In this document: positions 8,091 to 16,007 of the stretch, piece by piece
Layout: each line of letters begins with the position of its first letter
Position numbering within the stretch: the stretch's first letter is position 1
Assembly (NCBI GenBank): GCA_021371965.1
Contig: JAJFVE010000047.1
Coordinates: 1 to 53,352, forward strand
Source: Planctomycetaceae bacterium
Lineage (GTDB): Bacteria > Planctomycetota > Phycisphaerae > SM23-33
Reading direction: 5' to 3'
Length of the DNA: 53,352 nt
The notes under the pieces: generated by a model
Seen by the model: only the letters and a program-made list of their open reading frames with translations
What the model was told of the DNA's origin: nothing
Databases searched by the model: none
Made by a program: the position numbers and the translations under genes

Positions 8091-8825
8091 CTATGCGCGG
8101 GTTCTGCGCCGGCGGATCAGGGCGGCGAGGGCGCCGGCGGCCAGGACCGACATTGTCGCCGGCTCGGGGATCGAGACGGTGTCGGGGCGCAGGATGTGGA
8201 AGGCGACCGAACCGTTGCTGGGCGCGGCTGTCGGGTCGACGTCGCCGGTGAGGAAGCCGCTTTCGACCAAGCCGGTCAGGTTGTAGTTATAGGCGTGATT
8301 GAAGCCGCCCAGTTTGCCGCCGCACTTGGCGTAGAAGTCTCCCCAGACCGGCGCGCGATCACTGTAGAACGTCCAGGTCATCGAAAACGCATCTGCGGCA
8401 GGGGCAAACTTCAGACCCACCAGCCCTTCGGGCATGTCGGGATTGCCCGACTGCACGGTCTGCATGCCGGCTGAATCAAGAGTGGCGCCAGTGAGGCCGG
8501 TAATGTTGGCGGCGCTGATGCCCTCGGAGGCCTCGATGATCAGGTGGCTGATCGCCGCCTGCGTGCCGTTGTGGCCGAAGGTGTAGGTGTACTTCCACGG
8601 ATGCGTCGCATAGGACGCGTCTTCATTGGTGACGGTCCACGACATGCTGACGGTGTAGTTGACCCACTGCAGATTCGACGGGCCCACGGCCAAACCGTCG
8701 CTGGAATCCGCCGGGTATCCGGGGGTATACGTGAGACTGCCCTGGTACGTGGCGGCGCGAGCCGAAAGAGACACTGCGGCGATCACTAAAGATGCAGCGA
8801 TAGCACATGCGTAGCGGTTTGACAT
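8091..8825 (-). CDS. PEP-CTERM sorting-domain protein
   Basis: A 244-residue secreted protein. It has an N-terminal signal peptide (MSNRYACAIAASLVIAAVSL, cut near ARA) and a C-terminal tripartite PEP-CTERM signal: IPEPAT at about 219-224, a hydrophobic stretch, then RRRRTRA. Proteins of this type are processed by an exosortase and often decorate the cell surface or extracellular matrix. The middle region is rich in Gly, Ser, Thr and aromatic residues, as in secreted beta-rich proteins, and shows no domain I recognise. AAGGAAGG lies upstream of the ATG. No exosortase gene is in the window. Confidence 0.85.
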   Translation of the reverse strand: MSNRYACAIAASLVIAAVSLSARAATYQGSLTYTPGYPADSSDGLAVGPSNLQWVNYTVSMSWTVTNEDASYATHPWKYTYTFGHNGTQAAISHLIIEASEGISAANITGLTGATLDSAGMQTVQSGNPDMPEGLVGLKFAPAADAFSMTWTFYSDRAPVWGDFYAKCGGKLGGFNHAYNYNLTGLVESGFLTGDVDPTAAPSNGSVAFHILRPDTVSIPEPATMSVLAAGALAALIRRRRTRA

Positions 8826-8860
8826 TGAGGCTTCCTTCCTTTTTGCGGGTCCAGAGTGTC

Positions 8861-8888
8861 ATCGTAGCATAGATCACCGGGGCGTCAA
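8861..8888 (-). promoter_or_regulatory. candidate promoter of the PEP-CTERM gene
   Basis: On the minus strand, TTGACG (8888-8883), a 16-nt spacer and TACGAT (8866-8861) lie 36 nt upstream of the start codon. The -35 is close to consensus. Confidence 0.45.
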
Positions 8889-8922
8889 GATGGTTTCCGT
8901 CATTACCATAGACCGAGTAGCG

Positions 8923-9007
8923 AGTCCTGCTGCTTCCCGCAATTCGCTGTGAAAAGTACAACAAACTGCAAGGAATGTGCAATGTCCGGTCGACGGGCGA
9001 ATTAACG
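8923..9007. repeat. diverged direct repeat, left unit, next to transposase remnant
   Basis: This stretch shares ordered blocks with 9375-9446: ctgcttcccgcaattcgctg (8931-8950) against ttgcttcccgaaattcgctg, then ccggtcgacgggcgaatta against ccggaccggtgggcgaata. The two units flank the palindrome and transposase remnant in the same orientation. Confidence 0.5.
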
Positions 9008-9131
9008 AACGCCGCACCGCAAGCGGGTGCAGTGAGCACCCTCGCCGCTTGCGGTGGGGCGTTTGCTCTTCGCGGAAGCGTCATGAGATGGGTACAAACG
9101 CGAAGAATCCGCTTGCGGTGCGGCGTTCGTT
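9004..9131. repeat. inverted repeat with perfect 23-nt arms
   Basis: The arm at 9004-9026 is the exact reverse complement of 9109-9131. A third, partial copy of the right-arm sequence (ccgcttgcggtggggcg) lies inside at about 9045-9061. The palindrome ends 19 nt before the transposase remnant, the arrangement expected of a REP sequence beside its REP-associated tyrosine transposase gene. Confidence 0.7.
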
Positions 9132-9150
9132 TCTTTGAGAATACCGCACC

Positions 9151-9372
9151 ATGATCATCGCCCATCACATCATTCTCACAGGGTACGGTCACTGGTTACC
9201 CAACGATCCGCGCGGAAGTCTCTCGCGCAGCGTCTACAAGGACAGCATCGAGTCCATGCGCACCTGCATCCGATACATCGAGTCCAACCCCGAGAAACAC
9301 AATCTGCCCGCTCAGAAATGGGGATTCGTCACGAGCTATGACGATTGGCCTTTTCATAAGACCGCGCACTGA
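9151..9372 (+). pseudogene. internally deleted REP-associated (IS200-like) transposase
   Basis: A 73-residue frame. Its first half (MIIAHHIILTGYGHWLPNDP) looks like the N-terminus of Y1/REP-associated tyrosine transposases of PVC bacteria, with the HxH-like 'AHHIILTGYG' block. Its second half ('CIRYIESNPEKHNLP', then 'WGFVTSYDDWPF') looks like their C-terminus. Full-length proteins of the family are roughly 150-230 residues, so the middle, including the catalytic tyrosine region, seems to be missing. The junction lies near residue 31. It is therefore unlikely to be active, but it identifies the type of element that once mobilised the adjacent palindrome. Confidence 0.6.
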
Positions 9373-9374
9373 CG

Positions 9375-9446
9375 CTCTACTCCGCTTGCTTCCCGAAATT
9401 CGCTGCCGGCTCTAATTCCGGACCGGTGGGCGAATAGAATTCGGCG
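9375..9446. repeat. diverged direct repeat, right unit
   Basis: Partner of 8923-9007 in the same orientation, with the shared blocks described there. It ends about 55 nt upstream of the fasciclin gene. Confidence 0.5.
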
Positions 9447-9501
9447 ATTCACGGGGGAACGCATACCAAGGCCCATGTGGCCAGAAAGGATCGGTGTACA
9501 A

Positions 9502-10002
9502 ATGACGCACGTTAAGTGGATATCTCTGGGGTTCGCCACGCTGGCGATGATCGGTGTTGCAGGAATGGCCTGGGCGCAGGCCGACGCCGCGGCCAAAGAC
9601 ATCGTCGAAACCGCCAAGGCCAACGAAAACCTCACGACGCTGGTCAAGGCGTTGGCGGCCGCCGATCTGGTCGAGACCCTCAAGGGCGCCGGGCCGTACA
9701 CGGTCTTTGCCCCGACGAATGCGGCCTTCGACAAGCTGCCGGCAGGCAAGCTGGACGAACTGCTCAAGCCCGAGAACAAGGCCGAGCTTCAGAAGGTCCT
9801 CAAGTGCCACGTGGTGGAGGGCAAGCTGACAGCCAAGGACCTTGCGGGCAAGGAAACGCTGAAGTCCTTGAGCGGAGAGGAACTCAAGATCAGCACCAAA
9901 GACGGCAAGACGATGGTGAACGACGCGACGGTGACGACGGCCGACGTTGAGGCCTCCAACGGCGTGGTCCACCTGATCGACACGGTGCTGATGCCCAAGT
10001 AG
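9502..10002 (+). CDS. exported fasciclin-domain protein
   Basis: A 166-residue protein: signal peptide (MTHVKWISLGFATLAMIGVAG, cut after AWA), then one FAS1 domain. Typical FAS1 blocks are visible: 'GPYTVFAPTNAAFDKLP' (H1) and 'NGVVHLIDTVLMP' (H2 and end). Such small secreted FAS1 proteins are thought to mediate adhesion or surface attachment. The start at 9502 is chosen because it begins the signal peptide and AAAGGA lies about 12 nt upstream; an in-frame ATG at 9475 would add nine residues in front of it. A clear terminator follows at 10032. Confidence 0.88.
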   Translation: MTHVKWISLGFATLAMIGVAGMAWAQADAAAKDIVETAKANENLTTLVKALAAADLVETLKGAGPYTVFAPTNAAFDKLPAGKLDELLKPENKAELQKVLKCHVVEGKLTAKDLAGKETLKSLSGEELKISTKDGKTMVNDATVTTADVEASNGVVHLIDTVLMPK

Positions 10003-10031
10003 AGTTTCAGGCTGAGCTGCGCGAACTTCAA

Positions 10032-10062
10032 GCCGGTCCCCGAAACGGGACCGGCGTTTTTT
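10032..10062 (+). terminator. Rho-independent terminator after the fasciclin gene
   Basis: gccggtccc (10032-10040) pairs with gggaccggc (10047-10055) over a 6-nt loop, followed by a run of six T. Confidence 0.85.
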
Positions 10063-10648
10063 ATGGTTCCGGTCTGGGCAATTCGAGCATGGTGACGCGC
10101 ATGTCGCCGTAGCGGCGCTGGCGCCAGGTGGACAGGCCGCCCAGGCCCGGCGGGACGGTGATCTTTCCGGGGGTTCGCAGGACGATCAGGCCGTTGGGGC
10201 TCAGGCGTGCGGCCAGCGGGGTCAGCAGGTCTCGGGCGATGTCGTTCCAGTCCCAGGCCCGGACGGTGTCGTAGGGCGGGTCGACAAAGGCCACGTCGAC
10301 GGCGTCGCTGACGTCGGTGAGCCATTGCCCGATTCGCAGGGGCACGTTGCCCTGCCAGACGACGCTTCTTTCGGCGGCGCCTTCGAGGGCATCGATATTG
10401 CGGCGCAGGCAGTCGATGACGTCGGCGTTGTTGTCGGCGAAGAAGCACCGGCGCGCCCCGCGCGAGAGGGCCTCGATCCCGAGCGTTCCGGTGCCGCAGT
10501 ACAGGTCGAGCACCACGCCGTCGTCGATGAGGCCGCCCAGCGTGTCCATGACGGACTTCTTGGCCAGCGACGTGATGGGTCGCGTCTTGGCCTGCGGCGG
10601 CGGGGGCAGGAGGTGTCGGTGCTTGTATCGGCCGGCGAGAATCTGCAT
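10061..10648 (-). CDS. rsmD: RsmD-type 16S rRNA (guanine-N2)-methyltransferase
   Basis: A 195-residue SAM-dependent methyltransferase. It has the RsmD opening (MQILAGRYKHRHL), then 'TRPITSLAKKSVMDTL', the SAM motif VLDLYCGTGTLGIEALSRGA and the catalytic VDPPYD. RsmD methylates G966 of 16S rRNA in E. coli. The start at 10648 is taken because GAAAGGA is 5 nt upstream; the frame also allows 10666. Its stop region converges on the terminator of the fasciclin gene. Confidence 0.85.
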   Translation of the reverse strand: MQILAGRYKHRHLLPPPPQAKTRPITSLAKKSVMDTLGGLIDDGVVLDLYCGTGTLGIEALSRGARRCFFADNNADVIDCLRRNIDALEGAAERSVVWQGNVPLRIGQWLTDVSDAVDVAFVDPPYDTVRAWDWNDIARDLLTPLAARLSPNGLIVLRTPGKITVPPGLGGLSTWRQRRYGDMRVTMLELPRPEP

Positions 10649-10817
10649 GGGGTCCTTTCTCAGCAAGCCCGGGCCTGTTCGCGCGGGGGGCGCTTGGCGG
10701 TGCGGCGTTGTCCGCCCGGTTCATCTGCCTGATGCTACCGCGCGTGCGCGGGGGCGGGAATGTGAATTCCTGCGCGAACTTCCCGTCTCTGCGATCTCCG
10801 CGGTGAAATATCCGCGT

Positions 10818-11039
10818 TCAGGGACCCTTCTTGCCCAGGCGCGGGCCGAAGATCGCCAGGGCGCCGCCGACGACAATGCCGACGACTCCCAGGATGATGT
10901 ACCAGGTCGTCTCGTCGCTGTACTGGCCGGCGAACTCTTTTCGCAAGGTCTCGCCGGTGGTCTCGGTGGCGTTAAGACCTAATATCAGAAACACGATGCC
11001 CCCGGCAAGCAGGGCCAATCCGATGATTCGCAGCACCAT
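10818..11039 (-). CDS. DUF3185 family small membrane protein
   Basis: A 73-residue protein with two membrane helices (about 4-22 and 45-66) separated by a short polar segment (ETTGETLRKEFAGQYSDETTW). This matches the layout of the DUF3185 family, whose function is unknown. AAAGGGGGG precedes the ATG. It is a single gene with about 150 nt on its downstream side before rsmD. Confidence 0.75.
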   Translation of the reverse strand: MVLRIIGLALLAGGIVFLILGLNATETTGETLRKEFAGQYSDETTWYIILGVVGIVVGGALAIFGPRLGKKGP

Positions 11040-11127
11040 TCGGGTACCCCCCTTTCAGCAAATTATAGGCCGTGGATTGGTTGACTGGTTAATTGGTTAG
11101 AGTAGCCAGTCTGACGAGTTCAACGAA

Positions 11128-11901
11128 CTAATGAGCCTGTTGTGCGAGTCCCAGGGCCGGAGCGATGATGTTGGCGACGTAGCCGCGTCCGGAGGCGGCG
11201 AAGTGTCCGCCCCAGTGCCCGAACCGGGCGTACAGCGGGTGCCAGGATACGTGGGTGAGGATTTCGCTGCCGGGCCCGTGGAGGCCTACCATCCCGGCGG
11301 CGGGAGCGTGTTTGCGATCGGCAGTTCCAAAGATGCAGGTGCCGATCCCGGCGATGAGCCAGTCGGCCACCGAGGAGCTGGAGACCATCGGACCGCGCAC
11401 GGCGGCCGCGGCGGTTGTCAGGTCGTGGTTGGGGCTGATGGCCCCGGCGAGGAAAGCGGCGCCCTCGACGGTGACGCCGCCCTTGAGCAGTTCCAGCGCT
11501 CTCAGGGCCACGAAGGCCCCGCAGGAATACCCGATGACGTAGATGGGGCGGTCGGGTTTGCTGCGTTTGCATGCGGCGATAAACTCAGAGAGCTCGGTCG
11601 AGCGTTTCTCGAGCATGCGGCGGTCCATGATGGCCGGCAGCACGAGCCATCCCCGCCAGGTGCTGTGCCATGGCCAGTAGAGGAACTCGCCGCCGAAGCC
11701 CGCGTCGCGCAGGCCCGCGGCGACGGTGCGCTTGCCCCAGGCCACGCCCAGCCAGCGGATCGACTCGACGAAGATGACCAGAGCCTTGTCCTGGTTGCCC
11801 GCACGGTCGCGGCGCGCAAAGAGGTGCTGCAGCACGCCGGCGAAGACATGCACGCCCAACGCCACCCCCGCGACAGTAAATCCAATTCCAACGCCACTCA
11901 T
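11128..11901 (-). CDS. membrane-anchored alpha/beta hydrolase
   Basis: About 257 residues. An N-terminal hydrophobic helix (MSGVGIGFTVAGVALGVHVF) suggests a signal anchor. The nucleophile elbow reads GYSCGAF, and a late 'HVSWHPLYARFGHWGGHF' could supply the catalytic histidine. No substrate can be assigned. The ATG at 11901 is preferred over an upstream TTG at 12003 because it begins the anchor helix, though its ribosome site is weak. It is divergent from the asparagine synthetase gene, with 237 nt between. Confidence 0.65.
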   Translation of the reverse strand: MSGVGIGFTVAGVALGVHVFAGVLQHLFARRDRAGNQDKALVIFVESIRWLGVAWGKRTVAAGLRDAGFGGEFLYWPWHSTWRGWLVLPAIMDRRMLEKRSTELSEFIAACKRSKPDRPIYVIGYSCGAFVALRALELLKGGVTVEGAAFLAGAISPNHDLTTAAAAVRGPMVSSSSVADWLIAGIGTCIFGTADRKHAPAAGMVGLHGPGSEILTHVSWHPLYARFGHWGGHFAASGRGYVANIIAPALGLAQQAH

Positions 11902-12067
11902 GTAATCTAATCCCACGAAAAAGGCACATAGCACTCTACCGCCCCGAAGTGCTTTTGTGAACAGGGAACCCGGGCGGGGCAGGCCAATCGCCTCTGGATT
12001 CAAACCGTCCCGTGTCGTGCCCTCGACTATTTGGATGCGATCGCCCTGCCCAGCCCGCGTCTTGGCC

Positions 12068-12096
12068 TTGTGCTCAAGCGTAGAAGAGGCTATGAT
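12068..12096 (+). promoter_or_regulatory. candidate promoter of the asparagine synthetase gene
   Basis: TTGTGC (12068-12073), a 17-nt spacer and TATGAT (12091-12096), 42 nt before the start codon. Confidence 0.5.
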
Positions 12097-12138
12097 TAAC
12101 CGCCTTGCCGTTCTGGGGGCGCCTCATGGAGATAGTCA

Positions 12139-14169
12139 ATGTGTGGAATCGCAGGCATCATCAATCTGGCGGGCGGCCCGCTGCCGGCGTTTGACCCGCG
12201 GGCGGTGCTTTCGGTCATTCACCATCGCGGACCCGACGACCGCGACTTCTTTCGCGATGGCAGCGTCTTCCTCGGCGCCACGCGACTGGCGATCATCGAC
12301 CCCGCCCACGGCAGGCAGCCGGTGCAGGACGAGAGCGGCCGCCACCACCTGGTGATGAACGGCGAGATCTACGACTACGACCAGATCCGCTCGGGCCTGG
12401 TCGCCCGCGGGCACGTGGTGAAATCGCACTGCGACACCGAGGTGGCGGTGCATCTGTTCGAGGAGAAATGGCTCGACGCGCTGGAGGTCATCGACGGCCA
12501 ATACGCCATCGCCCTGTGGGACTCGGCCCGTCGCCGCGGTCTGCTGGCGCGCGACCGGATGGGCATCTGCCCGCTGTTCTACGCCGTCGCCGGCGACTGC
12601 CTGGTCTTCGGTTCGGAGATGAAAGCGATCTTCGCCACCGGTCTGGTGAAACCGCGCATCGACGTGCGGAGCATCGACTCGGTGATGGCGTTGGGCTGCG
12701 CCGCCGCGCCGCGGGCGATGTTCGAGGGCATCCGCAGCCTCGGGCCCGGGCGCTATCTCGAGATCGTCGACGGGCGACTGCGCGAGGGCGTCTACTGGGA
12801 CATCCCCTACCCCGACGCGGGCCAGTACGAAGACCGCCCCGCCGACGTGTGGGCGTCGGAGTTTCACGATATCTTCCAGGCCGCCACCTGCCGGCGCCTC
12901 AAGGCCGACGTTCCGGTGGGCCTGTACCTCTCGGGCGGCATCGACTCGGCGTCGGTCGCCGCCATGGCCAACGGGCGCGACGACGTGCGAAAGCGCGTCT
13001 TCACCATCGGCTTTCCCGAGCCCAGCTACGACGAGAGCCACCGCACGCAGCGGCTGGCCGAGGCGCTGGACATCGAGGTACACCGCCGCTTGTACCGCCA
13101 GCAGGACCTCGCTGCCGACTTGCCCAAGCTGATCTACCACGGCGAGGCGCCGATGCTCAGCACCGAATCGGTCCCGCTGATGTCGCTGTCGGAACTGGCC
13201 AGCCGGCACGTCAAGGTCGTCCTCACCGGCGAAGGCAGCGACGAGGCCCTGGGCGGCTACGAGTATTTCCGCTGGGAAGCCATGCGCCAGCGCTGCGGAG
13301 CGCCCCTGAGCGTGCTGCTGAATCTGTTCATGAAGCCGCTGTTCGCCTACTCCAGCGGGCGGCGCAACCCGTTCATCCCCCAGGCCGACGACACGCGCTA
13401 CGCCCACTCGCTGTTTGGATTCTTCCCGTCGGTCATGATCACGTTCCTGTACTTCCGCGCCGTCCGCGAGATGATCTACACCCCCGAGATGCTCGCCCGC
13501 TCGGCCGCCTGCGACGACAGCGAACTGGTCAACCTGCCCCGAGAAACGATGAACCGCTGGGACCAGCTCAACCGCTCGATGTACGTCTCCAGCCGCGTGT
13601 TCATGACTAACCACCTGCTGGGCTCCCACGGCGACCGGGCGCTGATGGCCAACAGCGTCGAGGGGCGATACCCCTTCCTCGACCGCACGGTGCAGGAGTT
13701 CCTCGCCCGCGTCCCGCCGCTGATCAAAACGCGATGGACGTCGCAGAAATATCTGCTCCGCCGCGCCATGGCCGGACGCCTGCCCCAGGAAGTGCTCCAG
13801 CGAGTCAAGAAACCGTTCCTGGCGCCCTTCGGCACCCCCTTTGTCGGCGACGACGCCACCGACTACGTCCGCCACCTGCTCGAAGAACGAACCCTGAGGC
13901 GGTTCGGATACTTCGACCCCGCCTCCGTCGCGCGGATCGTCTCGCGCCTCGAGCAGTGCAAGGCCGGCATCGCCGCCGAACGCCAGGAGCCCCTGCGCCT
14001 CGGCCGAGCCGCCATCGAGCGGACCATGATGGGAATGGCCCTGACGATGGTGGTCTCGACGCAGGTGCTGGCCGACAAGGTCGACCGCGGCGAATACGCA
14101 CCCCGCGCCGGAGGGTACGCCGCCACCGGCCGCGACCACGCATACGCCGCGCCCGCGCCGGCCAATTGA
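12139..14169 (+). CDS. asnB: asparagine synthetase (glutamine-hydrolysing)
   Basis: A 676-residue protein. It begins MCGIAGI, with Cys2 as the glutaminase nucleophile once Met is removed. The glutaminase domain covers about 1-210, including 'VMNGEIYDYD'. The synthetase domain has the PPi-loop SGGIDS at about 265-270 and 'GEGSDEALGGYEYFRW'. It makes asparagine from aspartate, ATP and glutamine, or amidates another acid, as some family members do in cell-surface pathways. GGAGATA precedes the ATG. The C-terminal 40 residues (Ala/Gly/Tyr-rich) are a loose tail. A hydrolase gene follows 36 nt later. Confidence 0.85.
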   Translation: MCGIAGIINLAGGPLPAFDPRAVLSVIHHRGPDDRDFFRDGSVFLGATRLAIIDPAHGRQPVQDESGRHHLVMNGEIYDYDQIRSGLVARGHVVKSHCDTEVAVHLFEEKWLDALEVIDGQYAIALWDSARRRGLLARDRMGICPLFYAVAGDCLVFGSEMKAIFATGLVKPRIDVRSIDSVMALGCAAAPRAMFEGIRSLGPGRYLEIVDGRLREGVYWDIPYPDAGQYEDRPADVWASEFHDIFQAATCRRLKADVPVGLYLSGGIDSASVAAMANGRDDVRKRVFTIGFPEPSYDESHRTQRLAEALDIEVHRRLYRQQDLAADLPKLIYHGEAPMLSTESVPLMSLSELASRHVKVVLTGEGSDEALGGYEYFRWEAMRQRCGAPLSVLLNLFMKPLFAYSSGRRNPFIPQADDTRYAHSLFGFFPSVMITFLYFRAVREMIYTPEMLARSAACDDSELVNLPRETMNRWDQLNRSMYVSSRVFMTNHLLGSHGDRALMANSVEGRYPFLDRTVQEFLARVPPLIKTRWTSQKYLLRRAMAGRLPQEVLQRVKKPFLAPFGTPFVGDDATDYVRHLLEERTLRRFGYFDPASVARIVSRLEQCKAGIAAERQEPLRLGRAAIERTMMGMALTMVVSTQVLADKVDRGEYAPRAGGYAATGRDHAYAAPAPAN

Positions 14170-14205
14170 CTCGAACCCGCCGGTACAAACCGCTGGAGCA
14201 AACAC

Positions 14206-14907
14206 ATGCCGACCGAGACATTCATCATTGAAGGCCGCGACGCGTTTGTGATTCCGCCGACCAACTGGAGCGCCACCCGCGCCACGCCCTGGGTCTGGTA
14301 CGCCCCGACGTTGAAGGGACTGCCCGGACCGGAAGAACAATGGATGATCGACCAGTTCGGCAAGGCCGGCATCGCCGTGGCCGGAATCGACGTGGGCGAA
14401 TCGTACGGCAGCCCCGCCGGCCGCACGCTCTACAGCGCCCTCTACAAAGAACTCACCCGCGGACCAGGGTTCTCCAAGAAGCCCTGCCTGCTCGGGCGAA
14501 GCCGCGGCGGGCTCATGCTCTACAACTGGGCGGCGGAAAATCCCGACTGCGTCGGCGCCATCGCGGGCATCTACCCCGTCTGCAATCTGGCGAGCTGGCC
14601 GGGACTCGACAAGGCCTGCGGCGCCTACGCCTTGACCGAAAAGCAGCTCGCCGCCGCCCTCAAGGCCCACAACCCCATTGACCGCCTGGCCCCGCTGGCG
14701 GCCGCCGGCGTGCCGCTCTTCCACATCCACGGCGACGTCGACGAACTGGTGCCCCTCGAGGCCAACAGCGGCGAACTGGCTCAGCGTTACCAGAAGCTCG
14801 GCGGCCTGGTGAAGCTCCTGATCCCCAAAGGCCAAGGCCACAACATGTGGCAAGGCTTCTTCCAGTGCCAGGACCTGGTCAACTTCGTGATCGCTCACGC
14901 GGCGTAG
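14206..14907 (+). CDS. alpha/beta hydrolase, prolyl-oligopeptidase-like
   Basis: A 233-residue cytoplasmic hydrolase. The nucleophile elbow is GRSRGG with Ser99, the acidic residue is likely in 'HIHGDVDELVP', and the histidine in 'GQGHNMWQGF'. This is a complete catalytic triad for an esterase or peptidase of the dienelactone/prolyl-oligopeptidase group. TGGAG lies upstream of the ATG. It is probably co-transcribed with the asparagine synthetase gene 36 nt upstream; a shared role is not evident. Confidence 0.75.
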   Translation: MPTETFIIEGRDAFVIPPTNWSATRATPWVWYAPTLKGLPGPEEQWMIDQFGKAGIAVAGIDVGESYGSPAGRTLYSALYKELTRGPGFSKKPCLLGRSRGGLMLYNWAAENPDCVGAIAGIYPVCNLASWPGLDKACGAYALTEKQLAAALKAHNPIDRLAPLAAAGVPLFHIHGDVDELVPLEANSGELAQRYQKLGGLVKLLIPKGQGHNMWQGFFQCQDLVNFVIAHAA

Positions 14908-14924
14908 CACGTAAAGTTGTGGAG

Positions 14925-14974
14925 CAGGGTGCCGTGGCGCGCAGGGGCGAAGCCCCGGAGAGCCACGATCCCTG
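14925..14974. repeat. palindromic repeat (cagggtgcc...ggatccctg type)
   Basis: Outer arms cagggtgccgtggc (14925-14938) and gccacgatccctg (14962-14974) enclose a tight GGGGC-GAA-GCCCC hairpin (14944-14956). The 'cagggtgcc' start is shared with the palindrome at 23941. It lies between the hydrolase gene and the restriction-modification pair. Confidence 0.6.
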
Positions 14975-15143
14975 AACGTTCGATTCGCCAGTCGTGGCTG
15001 TCGCGCCCAAGCCCTCCCGCCACAGCGCCCACCGTGGCGGTTGCCTTTTCCATCGAGAGTATTATTCCGCCATGTCTTGAGTGAAGGTGCAAAAGAGCGG
15101 ATAATGCCAGTCGTCGCATTGGCCGCCGGCAAGGATAGAAACG

Positions 15144-16007
15144 ATGCACCTTCAGCAAACCAAAGACGAGAGCAGGAAATCGGGCGGGCCTCAGTATTTC
15201 TTCCACGGGCTCTCGCAGCCGGTGAAGGAGTTTCTTCGCAAGCGAGGTGCTTGCCCGGTGGTGCTGCAGACTCCTTATGGAATCGCCCGCAGTTCTTTCA
15301 TGGCTGTGGACCGGGACCATAAGCTTTCCGGCGACAAGGTCATCTCAGGCAAAGTCGGGCATGATCGTATCCAGAAAGCAGGCGGTGAACAGTCTATCGG
15401 CGAAGCGATTCGGTATTGGTATGGCCTGAAAGCGGGACGTGATTTTGAGAGAATCGATCTGGATGTCGAGATTCATCCGGACGGGCATTTTATTCTTGTT
15501 CCCACCGCCGTGCGGATGCAGGGGGCTAAACGGGATCGGCCCCTGGAGAAGGTGCATGCGCCGCTTTCTTTCCACCGTGACTACCAGAGCAAGTTCTGGA
15601 GACAGCAACTCGACGCCTGCCGAAGACGTTCCCCTGCATGGAGCGAATGGGCTGCCTCCCAGATCAACCGCGTGGCAGCCGAGCATGGGGATTCGAAAGC
15701 CAGGAACATTCTCGAATCCGATTTGCTCCGAACGGGAGGAGCTTTATCTATCCTTGGTCTGGAGTTGAGCGCCTATCTGGGAAGAGGCTATGATTGCGTT
15801 ACCAGCCGGTTCCAGTTCAATTCGTTGCCCATGTACACTTGCCCTGTTGAAATAAAGAAACGATCGACAGGATTTACGTATCAAGTGACTCGATATACGA
15901 GTCTTCCGCGGGCTGTCGTTCTGTGCATGAAACACGATATCATCAATCCGCCTGCGCATATTGATTTCGTTGAACTGCCTGTTTTGGCGGATTACCTGAG
16001 CCGTTAG
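15144..16007 (+). CDS. probable restriction endonuclease, PD-(D/E)xK-like
   Basis: A 287-residue soluble protein with no family I can name. The C-terminal third has E207, D217 and E236-I-K238 in 'LSAYLGRGYD' and 'CPVEIKKRSTGF', a spacing compatible with a PD-(D/E)xK nuclease core (E...D...ExK). It abuts the DNA methyltransferase with no gap (its TAG ends at 16007, the next ATG is at 16008), the usual arrangement for a type II restriction enzyme and its methylase. AAGGAT lies about 9 nt upstream. Base composition is clearly lower in GC than the neighbours, pointing to transfer. The nuclease call rests on context and the motif, not on a recognised homologue. Confidence 0.6.
   Translation: MHLQQTKDESRKSGGPQYFFHGLSQPVKEFLRKRGACPVVLQTPYGIARSSFMAVDRDHKLSGDKVISGKVGHDRIQKAGGEQSIGEAIRYWYGLKAGRDFERIDLDVEIHPDGHFILVPTAVRMQGAKRDRPLEKVHAPLSFHRDYQSKFWRQQLDACRRRSPAWSEWAASQINRVAAEHGDSKARNILESDLLRTGGALSILGLELSAYLGRGYDCVTSRFQFNSLPMYTCPVEIKKRSTGFTYQVTRYTSLPRAVVLCMKHDIINPPAHIDFVELPVLADYLSR

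Noticed and set aside
12136..15132. A 998-residue open frame on the minus strand
   Set aside because: Fully opposite asnB and the hydrolase gene; composition of a GC-rich shadow, no recognisable motif.
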